Shown here: piece by piece, positions 62,501 to 64,000 of the stretch | How positions within the stretch are numbered: position 1 is the stretch's first letter | How the letters are laid out: every line of letters begins with the position of its first letter | From: Panonychus citri | Taxonomy: Eukaryota; Arthropoda; Arachnida; Trombidiformes; Tetranychidae | Direction of reading: 5' to 3' | Assembly (NCBI RefSeq): GCF_014898815.1 | Contig: NW_026515477.1 | Span: 310,001-374,000, forward strand | DNA: 64,000 nucleotides | The notes under the pieces: model-generated | Told to the model about the DNA's origin: nothing | What the model saw: only the letters and a program-made list of their open reading frames with translations | The model's database searches: none | Program-made: the position numbers and the translations under genes

Positions 62501-64000
62501 GAAATTATTATTATTACCATGAAAATAAGATAATACTACCTGTGGAATATAATTGGCTCAGAATTGAGTGACTCTGATAAGAAAACGGAAATGCTGAGTT
62601 GATGAGAACAAAATAATTTATCTCTAATTTCTGATTACAGTGATTATCTAACATGTAATCAGTTATTTCAAAAGCATTGATCAGAAAGGTTGAACTGAAT
62701 GTTTGACCAATCGGTAATAACAACAATAATTATCAGTATTTTGATCGTGATTCACAAAATGAACATATTATCAAGAGTAATGAATGAATTGATTACTACA
62801 TGGTTTCGTTATTTACCTGATTGTTATCACCTTAATTTGATAATGATAAGCATGAATATTATTTTTCTTAGGTAATAAAAATCACGATAAAAGAAATAAT
62901 AATTTCCCTTTTCAACTGAACTTTCTGATTATTCATGAGATTAACTTGATTCACCTGGAATCTATCTTTGATTGAACTGGATAAAGATGATTATTTAGAC
63001 TAATTTATTAGCTTATCATCATGTTCATCATCATCAATTTTCACATGATTAGTGTTAATACCCTCATGGTTGAATTAATATTCTTTCACTGAAAAGAAGA
63101 AAAATGAATCGAATTCATTTCCCAACCAATTCTAATCATTTCCACCTCAATTTGTTTCCACCATTCCTAATCAAACCTAAATTTTATTCTTGTTCCGCTT
63201 TTTTCGTGCTGAGCTTTACTTCATTTCCTCGACTAACCGGCCAATTTTTGGACATTACAAAATCTGAAATCGTTTCAACCCACGATGGTCATTTATCAAA
63301 CTAAACTGACCTCATTAGCTGGTTATCATTATCACCATTGAAAGATGATATGAAAATGAATATTTCTCATTTCATGGTGACCTCAAAATTTTTGTTTCAT
63401 CAATATTAAGTTATTAGAACTTTTTTCCGCCATCTTGACCATTATATTATTATTACCATTATCCATCTTTTAATCATCATGTTTATCATCCAATCTCATT
63501 CAGATACAATTCAGATTGAAACCCTTTCCACATCTCCTCCTCAATTCACTTTCCATCTTGATCCTCGTTTTCACTGAATGATGTTTCTCATTTTCACAGA
63601 ATTCATCATCATCTACAACTTCATTTAGTATAATGGTACAATCTTTTACTCCCTCGTCAACTTATCATCCTCATCTTATTTCTTTTCGTTTACCTTATCA
63701 TTTGCTTTCTTCCTATTCTCACCTCCCAGTTCGTTAGGAATACTTATCATCTGATCTGATCTGATCTCTCTCTCTCCCTCCTGATGAATCCAATCAAATA
63801 GAAGTAACAGAAAATCGATGTTATCATTATTAATATAAGGATTTTTCTCCTCTCATTTTCTCCATAGTTTTCATCATCAAGAATCATCATCATCATCGTC
63901 AAATCGTTTGTAACTATTCATTTATCTTCATAAGAAAACAGGGATAAGGGCTGGATTTTAGTAAAGAAAAGTAATTTGAAGATAACATTGGTTACTATGT
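59578..64000. promoter_or_regulatory. Upstream region of hig, probable 5' UTR exon(s)
   Basis: A strong donor on the minus strand (CCAG|GTAAGT at 60,267/60,266) suggests a non-coding 5' exon ending at 60,267, spliced to an acceptor just before the hig ATG (AACTTAG at about 59,580). A GC- and CpG-richer patch lies at 59,700-60,190. (GA)n tracts at about 61,661 and 62,038 keep the hig-sense polarity, while a (CT)n tract at about 63,764 has the opposite polarity, so the hig start may lie between about 62 and 63.7 kb. No confident coding gene is seen to the window end. Confidence 0.4.

Noticed and set aside
1..64000. CRISPR arrays, bacterial operons or prophage
   Set aside because: The window is clearly eukaryotic with spliced genes. 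The regular repeats are microsatellites without spacer structure.

Overview
This is a eukaryotic window: AT-rich, with spliced genes, GT-AG introns and dense simple repeats. The protein content suggests an arthropod, most likely an acariform mite of the spider-mite type: a mu-class glutathione transferase, an arthropod-style fatty-acid elongase, a divergent DEG/ENaC-like channel and a Hikaru genki-like synaptic protein. The species cannot be fixed from the sequence alone.

Left part (1-19,300): the last exon of a + strand gene; a two-exon small secreted protein (-); a 77-residue ORF (-); the mu GST (+, two exons); a DEG/ENaC-like channel (-); a two-helix membrane protein with His- and Gln-rich tracts (-); about 8 kb of repeat-rich intergenic DNA; and a single-exon very-long-chain fatty-acid elongase (+).

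Right part (19,672-59,577): one minus-strand gene covers almost all of it. I assembled ten coding exons whose phases all agree. They encode a secreted protein of 558 residues: signal peptide, two CCP/sushi-like modules, one Ig domain, four CCP modules. This matches the architecture of Hikaru genki (hig), a secreted synaptic-cleft protein. Its sixth intron is about 28 kb.

Inside that intron, in the same orientation as hig, lies an 11,785 bp Ty3/gypsy (Metaviridae-type) LTR retrotransposon (35,955-47,739). It has near-identical LTRs of about 1.05 kb, a 4-bp target duplication, a primer-binding site, gag-protease, RT, RNase H and integrase. The pol region is split among frames. Downstream of integrase it carries three extra ORFs, and these are the most unusual content of the window. 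One has a RING-like cluster followed by a TRAF-type zinc finger. The next, overlapping it by 26 bp, has a REXO/ISG20-type DEDDh exonuclease fold in which most catalytic positions are replaced, so it is probably a dead nuclease. No envelope gene is recognisable.

Two short non-autonomous elements with terminal inverted repeats and TA target sites lie in the same hig intron (34,946-35,194 and 49,191-49,373). Polypyrimidine (CT)n tracts follow the sense strand of the surrounding gene throughout the window.
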